Below, piece by piece: positions 16,645-26,393 of a stretch of 64,000 nt of DNA. A program made the translations under genes and the position numbers. Each line of letters starts with the position of its first letter. Positions within the stretch are counted from its first letter, which is position 1. Source of the DNA: Hyphomicrobiaceae bacterium (lineage in GTDB: Bacteria > Pseudomonadota > Alphaproteobacteria > Rhizobiales > Hyphomicrobiaceae); the NCBI GenBank assembly GCA_021730785.1, contig JAKFWF010000049.1, positions 62,001 through 126,000 on the forward strand. The letters are read 5' to 3'. The notes beneath the pieces are model-generated. The model searched no databases. It saw nothing but the letters and a program-made list of their open reading frames with translations, and had not been told where the DNA came from.

Positions 16645-17421
16645 ATGACAAACGGCACACTGCGTCGCCGTGCGGCAGCTGCAGCCCTGATCGTCCTGTT
16701 CTTTGCGGCCTGGGAGGTCGCGTGCCTCATGTTCGGGGTATCCGACCTAATCCTGCCGCGGCCGAGTCAGGTATTTGCGACGCTCTGGACGCGCATGCCG
16801 GTGTTGTGGCCACACGTGGTCCAGACGCTATCGACCACGATGGTCGGCTTTGTGCTCGGCGTCCTGTTGGGCGTGCTACTTGGCGCCTTGATTGGCTCGT
16901 CGCGTATCGCCTACGACACCGCCTATCCGCTGCTGATCGGGTTCTCATCAATCCCGAAGGTCGCCGTCGTCCCGATCTTCGTGCTTTGGTTCGGCTCAGG
17001 CACCGTGCCCGCCGTGTTGACTTCGCTTGCGATTTGCTTCTTTCCCATTGTCGTCAATATCGCGACAGGGCTGGCCACTACCGAACCCGAACTTGAGGAT
17101 GTGCTTAAGGCCCTCGGCGCGACGAAATTCGATATCCTCTGGAACGTCGGCCTGCCGCGCACCATGCCGTTCTTCTTCGCGTCGTTGAAAGTGGCCATCA
17201 GCTACGCCTTCGTCGGCACCGTGCTGTCAGAGACAGTCGCGTCCAACCGCGGCATCGGCAACGTGATGATCACGGCCTCTTCGAACTTCAACACGCCACT
17301 TGTGTTCGCCGGCCTGTTCATTCTCGCGGCCCTTGGCATCGCGCTTTACGCGATGTTCTCGCTGATCGAGATGCGCGTGACCGGCTGGGCCAATCGCAAG
17401 GCCGATCTCATCGCCACCTGA
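16645..17421 (+). CDS. ABC transporter permease (SsuC/TauC/ThiX type)
   Basis: Permease of 258 residues with about six transmembrane helices. The cytoplasmic EAA loop is LKALGATKFDILWNVGLPRTMPFF, where the ATPase docks. The SETVASNRGIGNVM segment is typical of the sulfonate/thiamine-precursor branch of the BPD_transp_1 family. It lies directly after the ATPase gene and 40 bases before the binding-protein gene, giving a complete importer. Confidence 0.95.
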   Translation: MTNGTLRRRAAAAALIVLFFAAWEVACLMFGVSDLILPRPSQVFATLWTRMPVLWPHVVQTLSTTMVGFVLGVLLGVLLGALIGSSRIAYDTAYPLLIGFSSIPKVAVVPIFVLWFGSGTVPAVLTSLAICFFPIVVNIATGLATTEPELEDVLKALGATKFDILWNVGLPRTMPFFFASLKVAISYAFVGTVLSETVASNRGIGNVMITASSNFNTPLVFAGLFILAALGIALYAMFSLIEMRVTGWANRKADLIAT

Positions 17422-17461
17422 CGACAGACTTCACGCTTTCTCACCAACCAGGGACTTCTCA

Positions 17462-18487
17462 ATGCTCAAGACACTCGCCGCAGCGGCGGTCTTTACCGCT
17501 ACCCTCTCCAGCACCGTCCTGGCGCAGGAAACAACGGTCCGCTTAACACTCGGCTGGAAAACGCAGGGGTCGGATTCCGCTTTCTTCGTCGCTCGCGACA
17601 AGGGCTATTACAAAGCCGAAGGGCTCAATGTCGTCATCGACCAGGGCGAAGGCTCGGGCGCGACCGTGACGCGTATCATGGGCGGCGCCTATGACGCGGG
17701 TTTTGGCGACGTGAACGCCATCATCCAGAACGCTTCGCAGAAACCGGGTGAAGCGCCTGTGATGGTTTATCAGATGTGGAACCGTCCTCCGTTCGCCATC
17801 GTCACCAAGAAGTCCGCCAATATCACCCAGCCGAAAGACCTAGAAGGCCGCACGCTGGGCGGTGCCCAGGGCACCCCGACGACACGCCTGCTGCCGGTGT
17901 TCGTGCAGAAAAACGGCTTGGACAGCGCCAAGATCGCCATCTCGAACATGGCGCCGAACCTGCAGGAACCTTTGCTGATCAAGGGCGATATCGACGGCGC
18001 GCTGGTGTTCAACATCACCAGCTACTTCAACCTCGTTCTCAACCGGCAGGATCCCGACAAGGACTTCAATTGGATGTCGTTCGGCGACTACGGCATGGAC
18101 CTCTATTCCAACGGCCTTATGGTGTCGCAGAAAATGATCCGTGAAAATCCTAAAGCGGTGGCAGGCTTGGTGCGTGCGACCAACAAAGCCATGCTTGAAA
18201 CCGCCGCCGATCAAAACCTCGGCATGAAGGCCGTGATGGCGTTCGACAACCTCGTCAACGAGGCGGTCGAGAAGCGGCGCATGCAGTATGCGTTCACCAA
18301 GCTCATCGTTTCGCCCGAGATGAAGGAGATCGGCATCGGCGATATCAAGGACGACCGCATGGAGCGCGCCATCGCCATCGTCGTCGAGGGCTATCAGCTG
18401 ACCCGCAAACCAGCGCCGTCGGAAATCTTCTCGCGCCAGTTCCTGCCACCGAAAGCCGAGCGGGATCTCGTCTACACGGCGAACTGA
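17462..18487 (+). CDS. ABC substrate-binding protein, NMT1/THI5-like
   Basis: Periplasmic binding protein of 341 residues with a clear signal peptide (cleavage probably after VLAQE-like AQ at about residue 21). The mature start VRLTLGWKTQGSDSAFFVARDKGYYKAEGLNV is the classic NMT1/THI5 opening, followed by VTRIMGGAYDAGFGDVNAI. Family members bind pyrimidine precursors of thiamine, sulfonates, nitrate, riboflavin or purine/pyrimidine degradation products. It completes the importer encoded just upstream. Confidence 0.93.
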   Translation: MLKTLAAAAVFTATLSSTVLAQETTVRLTLGWKTQGSDSAFFVARDKGYYKAEGLNVVIDQGEGSGATVTRIMGGAYDAGFGDVNAIIQNASQKPGEAPVMVYQMWNRPPFAIVTKKSANITQPKDLEGRTLGGAQGTPTTRLLPVFVQKNGLDSAKIAISNMAPNLQEPLLIKGDIDGALVFNITSYFNLVLNRQDPDKDFNWMSFGDYGMDLYSNGLMVSQKMIRENPKAVAGLVRATNKAMLETAADQNLGMKAVMAFDNLVNEAVEKRRMQYAFTKLIVSPEMKEIGIGDIKDDRMERAIAIVVEGYQLTRKPAPSEIFSRQFLPPKAERDLVYTAN

Positions 18488-18499
18488 GGCGACACCGAC

Positions 18500-19957
18500 G
18501 TGGATCAGCCCGTCGAGCGAACCGTTGAGGCATCGGCGTTGTTCGCCGGCGGCGACGACAGTGTCTCCACCGACGTTCGTCTGTCGATTAAGGACGGGCT
18601 GATTGTCTCGATAGAGACACCGACAAGCGTGACCGGAGGCGCACGCCGCTTCATTCTGCCGTCGCCCATCAATGCGCACGACCACGCACGGCCGACCGCT
18701 TCGTCTTTCGGGGCGATCGGCCAGCCGCTTGAGACGTGGATCTTGCGCACGGTGCTCGGCACGCCGCCCGATCCCTATCTGCAGGCCGCAGTTTCGCTGG
18801 CACGATCGGCTCGCAGCGGATGCGCGGCCGTCATGGTGCACTACACGCGCCCAAGCGGGCGAAAGCCCATAGTCGACGAGGCGGCCGAGATCGCGCGCGC
18901 CGCGAAGGACGTCGGTGTACGTCTCGCTTTCGCGCTCAGCGTCCGGGATCAAAACCCGCTCGTCTATGGCGACGCGGAGCCGCTGTTGGCATCCCTCGCG
19001 CAATCGGATCGCGATGTTCTCGAACGACTATTCGTGCACAAACCGCCTACGCCGCGCGCGTATATCGGACTCATCGAGGAAATCGCCGCGCGCATCGCCG
19101 GCCCGATGGTTGATGTACAGCTGGGCCCGGCCGGTGTGCAATGGTGTTCGCTGCCACTGCTCGAAGCGATTGCCGCCCACTCGGCGTCATCCGGCCGGCG
19201 CATCCATATGCACCTGCTAGAGACCGTCTATCAGCGCGCCTGGGCCGACCAGGCCTTCCCGCAAGGCATCGTCCGTCGTCTCGACGAGATCGGCCTGCTG
19301 ACGAATCGACTGACGCTCGCCCACTGCGTGCACGCCCGGCCCGATGAACTCGACCTTATCGCCAGCCGCGGCGTCCGGATCGTCACCAACGCCTCGTCAA
19401 ACCTGCACCTGCATTCCGGCGTCGGGCCTATCGCATCTGCCTATCAGCGAGGCGGCGCGATCGCTGTCGGTATTGATGGTCTTGCCCTCGACGAGGATGA
19501 CGACATCATCAGGGAAATGCGCCTTGTCCATCTGATGCATGGTGGGACGGGATTCAAGCGCACTTGGAGCTCGGCCGAATTTTACTCGCATATTATTGCC
19601 TCGGGCCGTCGCGTGACCGGCGCGCCTGGCGCAGGTCGCTTAGAGATTGGTGCGGCCGCGGATTTCATCGTGGTCGATCTCGACCGACTGGACCGCGATG
19701 CCATTCTGCCGGTTGATCCGCTCGATCTGCTGTTTGCGCGGGGCAACATGTCCCATGTCGCAGAGACCGTTGTCGCCGGCCGCAGCATCATGAAAGACGG
19801 CGCCGTCATCGGCGTTGACCTGCCGGCACTGGAAGCGGAGTTGCGCCAACTCTACCGGGCGCAGGTTCCGCGGCATGCTGATTTCCAGGACACGTGGCGC
19901 CGCTCTGAGCAGGTTTTTGGTCGTTGGTTTCAGCAGCAGTGCGGATGCGGCTGTTGA
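18500..19957 (+). CDS. Amidohydrolase (cytosine deaminase / TRZ-ATZ superfamily)
   Basis: Metal-dependent hydrolase of 485 residues. Metal-site motifs are NAHDH (HxH, about residue 56-60), HMHLLET with a His at the third position, HCVH and the SSNLHLHSGVGP segment. The strand-8 Asp is in VGIDGLALDEDDD. It follows the ABC binding-protein gene by 12 bases, so the imported compound is probably its substrate: most likely an N-heterocycle or amide that is deaminated or ring-opened. The C-terminus ends in a Cys-rich QQQCGCGC tail of unclear meaning. Family is sure, substrate is not. Confidence 0.88.
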   Translation: MDQPVERTVEASALFAGGDDSVSTDVRLSIKDGLIVSIETPTSVTGGARRFILPSPINAHDHARPTASSFGAIGQPLETWILRTVLGTPPDPYLQAAVSLARSARSGCAAVMVHYTRPSGRKPIVDEAAEIARAAKDVGVRLAFALSVRDQNPLVYGDAEPLLASLAQSDRDVLERLFVHKPPTPRAYIGLIEEIAARIAGPMVDVQLGPAGVQWCSLPLLEAIAAHSASSGRRIHMHLLETVYQRAWADQAFPQGIVRRLDEIGLLTNRLTLAHCVHARPDELDLIASRGVRIVTNASSNLHLHSGVGPIASAYQRGGAIAVGIDGLALDEDDDIIREMRLVHLMHGGTGFKRTWSSAEFYSHIIASGRRVTGAPGAGRLEIGAAADFIVVDLDRLDRDAILPVDPLDLLFARGNMSHVAETVVAGRSIMKDGAVIGVDLPALEAELRQLYRAQVPRHADFQDTWRRSEQVFGRWFQQQCGCGC

Positions 19958-20019
19958 GGAGTCGTGATCGCTCCCTGCCGCCACGAGGCCGGGCGTACGG
20001 TGTAGGTGTTGATGCAGAA

Positions 20020-20205
20020 ATTGGCGCCAATGTGCCGCACACGTGACGGATTGTGGTCATCGCGCCATGGCTGGGTGATCTTCGCGGCAAGTCTGAGACG
20101 CGGCTCAATCTCGCGCAACATGGTCAGGCGACCGGCATCGAACGTAGCTGTGGTTGGAAGACCCGCGACCGGCAACGGGCTGGGCGGATGCAGGGTCGGT
20201 TGCAT
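20020..20205 (-). pseudogene. Remnant of an IS1380-like transposase N-terminus
   Basis: On the minus strand an open frame reads FDAGRLTMLREIEPRLRLAA, then KITQPWRDDHNPSRVRH. IS1380-family transposases have this layout near their N-terminus: DAGxLxLREIxxRLxLA, then a segment ending in RxPxxVxH. After that point the frame no longer resembles the family, and the catalytic DDE domain and terminal inverted repeats are absent. It is a degraded insertion-sequence fragment between two converging operons. Nothing else is seen in 19958-20271. Confidence 0.5.
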
Positions 20206-20271
20206 GGCGATGGGCAGTGGCTCCAGCGGCGACGCGTATCGTCCGCATCGGCACCAGTTTCGCATGCCAAA

Positions 20272-22842
20272 TCAGAGATTTCGTCGTCGCTGCAGCACCG
20301 TCACCAATCCGAGCAGCCCGAGTGCGGGCAGAGCGAACCAGAAGGGATCGGGTCGGGGATTTGGTACGACGACGCTGTCGATCCTATCACCTGGGCGCAG
20401 CTTCAGGCGTGCGGCCTCTGATCCCGGTCGAACGGACGTGATCGTCGGCGCGGCGGTGAGTGACGACAGTCCGATCCCCGCCTCGTTGAGCCGCTGGCGC
20501 GCATCGCCCTTGGCGCCGAGCCCGAGGCGCACCGTCTTGATGACATCGTCACCGCTGAAGTTGGTCGATTGGATGCGCAGGCGCAGCGTCCCTGCGCCGG
20601 CCGTCTCGTCGACGACTTTGCCGATGCTCGCCGCGGGGCCGTTGACGCGCGGCGGCGCGATGCGGTCCATCCAGAAGTTCGGCCTGAACAGCGTAAAGCA
20701 AACGAGCAGCAGCGCCGCCGTTTCCCACCAGCGATTGCGCGCGAGATAGTACCCCTGGCACGCCGCGCAGAACGCCATCATGGCAAGGGTCGCGCAGCCG
20801 ACGACGAGCAGGAAATGCATCGGCCCGCCGATATCGATGAGCAGGATTTCAGGATTGAAGATGAAAATGAACGGCAGCAGGACGGTGCGGAACTCGTACC
20901 ACGTGCCCTGCCAGCCGACTTTCATCGGGTCCGCACCGGCAATCGCTCCGGCGGCGTAGGCCGCGAGCCCGACCGGCGGCGACACATCGGCCATGAGCCC
21001 GAAGTAGAACACGAACATGTGCACGGCGATCAATGGCACCGCGAGGTCGTTCTCGGCCGCGAGCGCCACGACAACGGGCGCCATCAGCGTTGCCACCACG
21101 ACGTAGCTCGCCGTCGTCGGCAGGCCGGTGCCCAGGATGATGCAGATCAGGCCAACCAGCAGCAACATAATCACGATGGAGCCGCCCGACAGGAACTCGA
21201 CGATCTCGGTCATGACCAGACCGATGCCGGTCAGGGTCACAGCGCCGACGAGAATGCCGGCCGTCGCCGTTGCGATGCCGACGCCGATCATGTTGCGGGC
21301 GCCGGTTTCGAGGCCTGAGGAGACTTCCCGGATGCCATGCCGCCAAGCCGCCGGCGAGGTTCCTGCGCCACGGAAGTAACTCGTCAGAGGACCTTGCGTC
21401 AGCACGACCCCGGCCATCGCAATCACGCCCCACAGCGCCGCAAGGCCGGGCGACATTTCTTCGACCATCAGGCACCAGATCAGCACCATCACCGGCACCA
21501 TGTAGTGCAGCCCCGTGCGCGCCGTTTCGTAGAAATCCGGCACCGTCACCAGTGGCGAGTTCGGATCGTCGATCGGCAGGTCGGGGTTGTTTGCACGCAC
21601 GCGCACCAAGGCGACGTACGAGATGATGGCCAAAGGAATGCCAAAAAGCAGGCTCGCGTCGTGGCCGAATAGGGTTTTGGTCCAACCAAGACCGAAATAA
21701 ACGAGGTTGGCCAGGATGACGAGCGAGGCGATGGTCATTGCGGCCTTGATCGCGCCTTGCTGTAGCGTGCGCCGGCGCGTCACGGCGATGCCGGTCATGC
21801 CGGCCTTGGTCGCTTCGAGATCGACGACGTAGAACAGTGCGCCGTACGTGAGCAGCGCCGGAATGAGTGCGTGCTTGCACACCTCGGCGTAGGAGATGCC
21901 GACATACTCCGCCATCAGGAACGCCGCGGCGCCCATGACCGGCGGCATGAGTTGGCCGTTGACGCCGGCAGCGCACTCGATGGCGCCGGCCTGCACGGGC
22001 GTGTAGCCGACGCGCTTCATGAGCGGGATTGTGAAGGTGCCCGTGGTCACGACATTGGCAACCGACGAACCCGAGATCATGCCGGTCAAGCCCGAGGCGA
22101 CAACGGCGGCTTTTGCCGGGCCACCACGAAATTTGCCGAGCAACGCGAAGGCGACCTGGATGAACCAGTTGCCCGCGCCCGCGCGCTCGAGAAGTGCGCC
22201 AAACAGTACGAACAAGAAGATGAAGTTGGTGGCGACACCGAGCGCGACGCCGAACACGCCCTCCGATGTAATCCAGAAGTGCGAAGCCGCGCGCGATAGC
22301 GAAGCGCCCTTGTGCCCGAGCATGCCTGGCAGCCACGGCCCTGCAAACACGTAGATCAACGCTACGATCGAAATGATCGGCATCCACGGCCCTTCGGCGC
22401 GACGGGATGCTTCGAGCAGCAGCAGAACGCCGACGACCGACACCACCACGTCCGCCGTCGTCGGCAGTCCTGGGCGCGCCGAAAGCGCCTTGTAGAACAC
22501 GATCAGATACAGGACTGCACAAAGCGCGAGCGCGACCAGCAGCCAATCATACCAGGGCACACGGTTGCGCGGCGACGAGGCGAAAGCCGGAAACGCCAGG
22601 AATGCCAGCGCAAACGCAAAGCACAAATGAAAACCGCGGGCCTCGGTATCGTTGAAGATGCCGAAATTGAGCGCAAACGGCAGCGGCGAGGCGATCCACA
22701 TCTGGAACAGCGACCAGCACACCGCGACCACCGTCATCAACCTGGCGGTCGTGCCGAGTGGCTTGCGCCCGCCCATGTCGGCATCGGCGACGAGTTGGTC
22801 GAGGTCTTCGCGTTTTACTGCTGCGCCGTGTGCCGATGTCAT
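20272..22842 (-). CDS. TRAP transporter permease, fused small and large subunits, with C-terminal PDZ-like domain
   Basis: Membrane protein of 856 residues, start at 22842 (MTSAHGAAVKRED). It has an N-terminal four-helix DctQ-like part, then a DctM-like part with GSSVANVVTTGTFTIPLMKR, MPPVMGAAAFLMAEY and GTGLPTTASYVV. This is the fused 4TM/12TM form that works with TAXI receptors. The last about 180 residues form a DUF3394-type tail with a PDZ-like strand-loop pattern (ITSVRPGSEAARLKLRPGD). The TAXI receptor gene lies 61 bases upstream in the same direction. It uses an ion gradient, not ATP. Confidence 0.93.
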   Translation of the reverse strand: MTSAHGAAVKREDLDQLVADADMGGRKPLGTTARLMTVVAVCWSLFQMWIASPLPFALNFGIFNDTEARGFHLCFAFALAFLAFPAFASSPRNRVPWYDWLLVALALCAVLYLIVFYKALSARPGLPTTADVVVSVVGVLLLLEASRRAEGPWMPIISIVALIYVFAGPWLPGMLGHKGASLSRAASHFWITSEGVFGVALGVATNFIFLFVLFGALLERAGAGNWFIQVAFALLGKFRGGPAKAAVVASGLTGMISGSSVANVVTTGTFTIPLMKRVGYTPVQAGAIECAAGVNGQLMPPVMGAAAFLMAEYVGISYAEVCKHALIPALLTYGALFYVVDLEATKAGMTGIAVTRRRTLQQGAIKAAMTIASLVILANLVYFGLGWTKTLFGHDASLLFGIPLAIISYVALVRVRANNPDLPIDDPNSPLVTVPDFYETARTGLHYMVPVMVLIWCLMVEEMSPGLAALWGVIAMAGVVLTQGPLTSYFRGAGTSPAAWRHGIREVSSGLETGARNMIGVGIATATAGILVGAVTLTGIGLVMTEIVEFLSGGSIVIMLLLVGLICIILGTGLPTTASYVVVATLMAPVVVALAAENDLAVPLIAVHMFVFYFGLMADVSPPVGLAAYAAGAIAGADPMKVGWQGTWYEFRTVLLPFIFIFNPEILLIDIGGPMHFLLVVGCATLAMMAFCAACQGYYLARNRWWETAALLLVCFTLFRPNFWMDRIAPPRVNGPAASIGKVVDETAGAGTLRLRIQSTNFSGDDVIKTVRLGLGAKGDARQRLNEAGIGLSSLTAAPTITSVRPGSEAARLKLRPGDRIDSVVVPNPRPDPFWFALPALGLLGLVTVLQRRRNL

Positions 22843-22903
22843 GGTCGGAACCTTGCCCCTGAATGCAGGCTGCGGACCGGTTTCCCGATCCGCAGCCGTC
22901 CGC

Positions 22904-23869
22904 TCACAACATGCCTTTTTCTTTGTAGTACTTGACCGCGCCTGGATGCAGTTCGGCGGTGAGGCCGTTCTTGACCATGGCCTTCGGGTCGAGGTTGGCG
23001 AATGCCGGGTGCAGCTTCTTGAACTCGTCGAAATTCTCGAACACGGCCTTGACGAGATTGTAGACGACGTCATCGGCCACCTTGGCCGATGTGACGAGCG
23101 TCGCCGCAACGCCATAGGTCACGACGGCATTCGGATTGTTGGCGTACATGCCGCCGGGGATGGTCGCCTTGGCGTAGAAAGAATTCGCCGCGACCAGTTT
23201 GTCGACGGCGGCGCCTTCGAGCGCGATCAGCTTGGCGCCACAGCCCGTGGTCGGGTCTTGGATGGCGGCGGAGGGATGCCCGACGCCGTAGTAGAAGCCG
23301 TCGATCTTGCTGTCGCACAGCGCGGTGCCCTGCTCGTCGGCCTTCAATTCCGAGGCGAGCGAGAAATCACTGGTCTTCCATCCCATCGCCGTCAGCAATT
23401 CCTCCATCGACGCGCGTGTGCCCGAGCCGGGATTGCCGATATTGAACTTTTTGCCCTTGAAGTCTTCGAACTTGGACACGCCGGCGTCCTTGCGTGCGAG
23501 CACGGTGAACGGCTCGGGATGTACCGAGAATACCGAGCGCAGGTCGGCCACCGCGCCCCCATCCTTGAATTGCGCAAGGCCCTTGACGCCATTGTGGTGC
23601 ACGTCCGATTGCGCCATGCCAAACTCGATGTCGCCCGACTTGATGGCGTTGATGTTGAACACCGAGCCGCCGGTCGATTCCGTCGAGCAGCGCAGGTTGG
23701 TCTTGGCGCGGTCCTTGTTCATCAAGCGGCAGATGGCACCGCCAACGGCGTAGTAGACGCCGGTGACACCACCGGTACCAACGGTGACGAACTTCTGCTG
23801 TGCGGCGGCCGGGCCTGCGCAAAGGCCGAGCGCCACTGTGGCTGCGGCAAGAGTTGAGATCTTTTTCAT
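22904..23869 (-). CDS. TAXI family TRAP solute receptor
   Basis: Periplasmic receptor of 321 residues starting at 23869 (GGAG upstream) with signal peptide [20 protein letters not shown]. The mature start [26 protein letters not shown] is the TAXI signature, as are [26 protein letters not shown] and [17 protein letters not shown]. Known TAXI ligands are mostly dicarboxylates and amino acids such as glutamate. The following aminotransferase gene lies 39 bases upstream, which points to an amino compound. Confidence 0.93.
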   Translation of the reverse strand: MKKISTLAAATVALGLCAGPAAAQQKFVTVGTGGVTGVYYAVGGAICRLMNKDRAKTNLRCSTESTGGSVFNINAIKSGDIEFGMAQSDVHHNGVKGLAQFKDGGAVADLRSVFSVHPEPFTVLARKDAGVSKFEDFKGKKFNIGNPGSGTRASMEELLTAMGWKTSDFSLASELKADEQGTALCDSKIDGFYYGVGHPSAAIQDPTTGCGAKLIALEGAAVDKLVAANSFYAKATIPGGMYANNPNAVVTYGVAATLVTSAKVADDVVYNLVKAVFENFDEFKKLHPAFANLDPKAMVKNGLTAELHPGAVKYYKEKGML

Positions 23870-23908
23870 GCACGTACTCCCTGTTGAGACGGATTGCTGC
23901 TTCATGAT

Positions 23909-25264
23909 CTATCCGCGCGGCAGCGACGCGAACGCGGCATCGACGGCGTCACCGAACCGCTCGACGATGCGGTCGATGTCTTGGCTGGTCGAAATGAAGG
24001 GGGGGGCCAGCATGTTGTGGTCGCCCAAGCGGCCGTCGATCGTACCGGGCATGCCGTAACAGGCCAGACCGCGCGCCATGGCCTCGGCCTTCACGCGCGC
24101 ATTGAGCTTGAGCGCGGGGTCGAAGGCAGCCTTGGTGGTGCGATCCGATACGTACTCGACCGCCCAGAACAGACCGCGGCCACGGATATCGCCGACATGA
24201 TGGTGATTGGCGAAGCGCTCGCGCAGGCGCCGCTCCAGATGCTCGCCCTGCGTCCGCACACTGACCAGGAGATTGTCGCGCTGGATGGTTTCCTGAACGG
24301 CCAACGAAGCCGCACAGGCCATCGGATGTCCAAGATACGTGTGGCCATGCTGAAAAAAACCTGAGCCATCGCGGAAGGCCGAAAATATCTTGCCCGACAG
24401 CAGGGCGGCGCCGATCGGTTGATACCCGGCGCCGAGCCCCTTGGCGATGGCCATCAGATCCGGTGCGATGCCCTCTTGCTCGCAGGCGTGCAGCGTGCCC
24501 GTCCGGCCCATGCCGCACATGACTTCGTCGAGGATCAGCAGGATGCCATGTCGATCGCAGACCTCGCGAATACGCTTGAAGTAGCCTGGCGGTGGCGTCG
24601 TGCAGCCCTGCGTCGCGCCGCCGACGGTTTCGGCGACGAACGCGATGACCGTTTCGGCGCCCAGTTCTATGATTTTGTCCTCGAATTCGGCTGCGAGTCG
24701 CAGACCATATGCTTCTGCCGTCTCGCTCTCGCGGCGGTCACGGTAGGCATAGGGTGGCGAGATGTGGTGGCTCTCAAACAGCAGTGGCGCGAACTGCTCG
24801 CGCCGAAACGCATTGCCGCCGACAGCGAGCACGCCGAGCGTGTTGCCATGATAACTCTGCCGGCGTCCGATAAAGTTGCGCCGCTGTGGCTGACCGATCT
24901 CGACAAAATATTGCCGCGCCATTTTCAACGCCGCTTCCATCGCCTCGGAGCCGCCCGAAACGTAATAGACGTGCTCCAGGCCTGCTGGTGCGTGTTCAAC
25001 CAGATGGTCTGCCAGCCGCTCGGCGACAGCGGTCGTGAAGAACGACGTATGGGCATAGGCCAATTGCTCGAGCTGCGCCTTGAGGGCGGCATTGACCGCG
25101 GGATGGCCATGGCCGAGGCATGACACGGCAGCACCACCGGACGCATCAATGTAGGCTTTGCCGTCCGCGTCGACGATCTCGATGCCCCGGCCTCCGGTGG
25201 CCACGGGCAGCGATTCGCCGCCCTTGATCTGCCGATGCAGGATGCGAGTTTTGCGCGCTGTCAT
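23909..25264 (-). CDS. Class III PLP-dependent aminotransferase
   Basis: Aminotransferase of 451 residues. The PLP Lys is in DLMAIAKGLGAGYQPIGA; the Asp that holds the pyridine nitrogen is in LILDEVMCGMGRTG, and YVSGGSEAMEAALKMARQ binds the phosphate. The family includes omega-amino acid, beta-alanine, taurine and diamine transaminases, so it fits import of an amino compound by the neighbouring TRAP system. The ATG overlaps the stop of the RpiR gene (ATGA at 25261-25264), giving translational coupling. The specific donor is unknown. Confidence 0.9.
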   Translation of the reverse strand: MTARKTRILHRQIKGGESLPVATGGRGIEIVDADGKAYIDASGGAAVSCLGHGHPAVNAALKAQLEQLAYAHTSFFTTAVAERLADHLVEHAPAGLEHVYYVSGGSEAMEAALKMARQYFVEIGQPQRRNFIGRRQSYHGNTLGVLAVGGNAFRREQFAPLLFESHHISPPYAYRDRRESETAEAYGLRLAAEFEDKIIELGAETVIAFVAETVGGATQGCTTPPPGYFKRIREVCDRHGILLILDEVMCGMGRTGTLHACEQEGIAPDLMAIAKGLGAGYQPIGAALLSGKIFSAFRDGSGFFQHGHTYLGHPMACAASLAVQETIQRDNLLVSVRTQGEHLERRLRERFANHHHVGDIRGRGLFWAVEYVSDRTTKAAFDPALKLNARVKAEAMARGLACYGMPGTIDGRLGDHNMLAPPFISTSQDIDRIVERFGDAVDAAFASLPRG

Positions 25265-26154
25265 ATCTTGCCTCCACGCCGCTGTGGTTCGGTCGCATAG
25301 CTGCCGAAGCGGGCGAGATGCGCTTCCGTTTCGGCAATGGCCTTCACGGCAGCCTTGCCGCGTTTCGCCGCCACCAGCGCCGCGAGACATTCGACGACGA
25401 CGAAGGCGGGCGTCATCGTGTGCAGGAACGATGGTGTATCGGTCGGCACCAGGATCACCTCCCTGGCATTGCGTGCAATGGGGGACGCGAGACTGTCGGT
25501 AATGGCAATGATCGGTGCACGGCGTTCGACGGCGAACGCAATGGCATCGACTGTATTGCGCGTATAGGGCGCGATGGTGAGAGCAAGCACCGCATCGGTC
25601 CGGCGAAGCGTGCGCAACTGATCGAGCCCGATGCCACCGGCACCGTCGACGAGGCAGGTCTCCTCGCCGATCAGCGAGAGCAGATAGGTGCCGAGATACA
25701 TCGCTGGAAAGCTCGACCGTGCGCCGATGCAGAACAGGCGGTCTTGCTGGACGATCAGGTCGGCGGCGCTACCGATGGACGCAAGAGTGTCCGGGTTGCT
25801 TAGCGTTCTGAGGTGCCCGGCAATGCCTGCAAGTGTGTCTGCGACGAGGTCGCTATCGCCATCCAGACCGCGGCGCTGTTGGAGGCCCTCGGTGCGATCT
25901 TTGAATGAAGAGTGCCGATTACGGACGCCATCTGCGTAGACTTTGCGGACTTCATCGAAGCCCTGGAATCCTAGCCGTTGCGCGAGCCGCGTCATGGTCG
26001 CCGGTTCGACATCGGCGCGCTTCGCCAGCTCACGCATCGACAGCAGCGCCACGTCATCTGGATGATCGAGCAGCCGCTTGGCCGCCGCTTGCATGCGTGG
26101 CGGTAGCCGGTCGAACCCAGCAAGGATGCGGTCGCGAATATCGTTCCTATTCAT
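25261..26154 (-). CDS. MurR/RpiR family transcriptional regulator
   Basis: Regulator of 297 residues, start at 26154. The N-terminal HTH_6 domain contains LPPRMQAAAKRLLDHPDDVALLS, then MRELAKRADVEPATMTRLAQ. The C-terminal SIS domain (residues about 125-255) carries FCIGARSSFPAMYLG and APIIAITDS. SIS domains bind phosphosugars, though several RpiR members respond to amino acids or organic acids. It is the first gene of the aminotransferase/TAXI/TRAP unit and probably controls it. The ribosome-binding site is weak and the frame is open further upstream. The 239-base gap to trhO contains no gene. Confidence 0.9.
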   Translation of the reverse strand: MNRNDIRDRILAGFDRLPPRMQAAAKRLLDHPDDVALLSMRELAKRADVEPATMTRLAQRLGFQGFDEVRKVYADGVRNRHSSFKDRTEGLQQRRGLDGDSDLVADTLAGIAGHLRTLSNPDTLASIGSAADLIVQQDRLFCIGARSSFPAMYLGTYLLSLIGEETCLVDGAGGIGLDQLRTLRRTDAVLALTIAPYTRNTVDAIAFAVERRAPIIAITDSLASPIARNAREVILVPTDTPSFLHTMTPAFVVVECLAALVAAKRGKAAVKAIAETEAHLARFGSYATEPQRRGGKI

Positions 26155-26393
26155 GCCACATGCTATCCGGCACCGCGGCGGCGCGCAACACTTGTTGCGA
26201 AATGACAAACCACGGCAACTTTGTTGCGCACACGTGCAAACAGATGCACGGCACCGGAGCCGCGGGAAGGCAGGTTTGACCATCGCGAGCGGAGCATATC
26301 GGCGCAGCGCAGCGCCTGCATATTTGCGCGAGCAGTCCGCTCGATTGGGGGCAGATTTGTGATCGATATCGCTTGCCCGACTATGCTCCCAGC

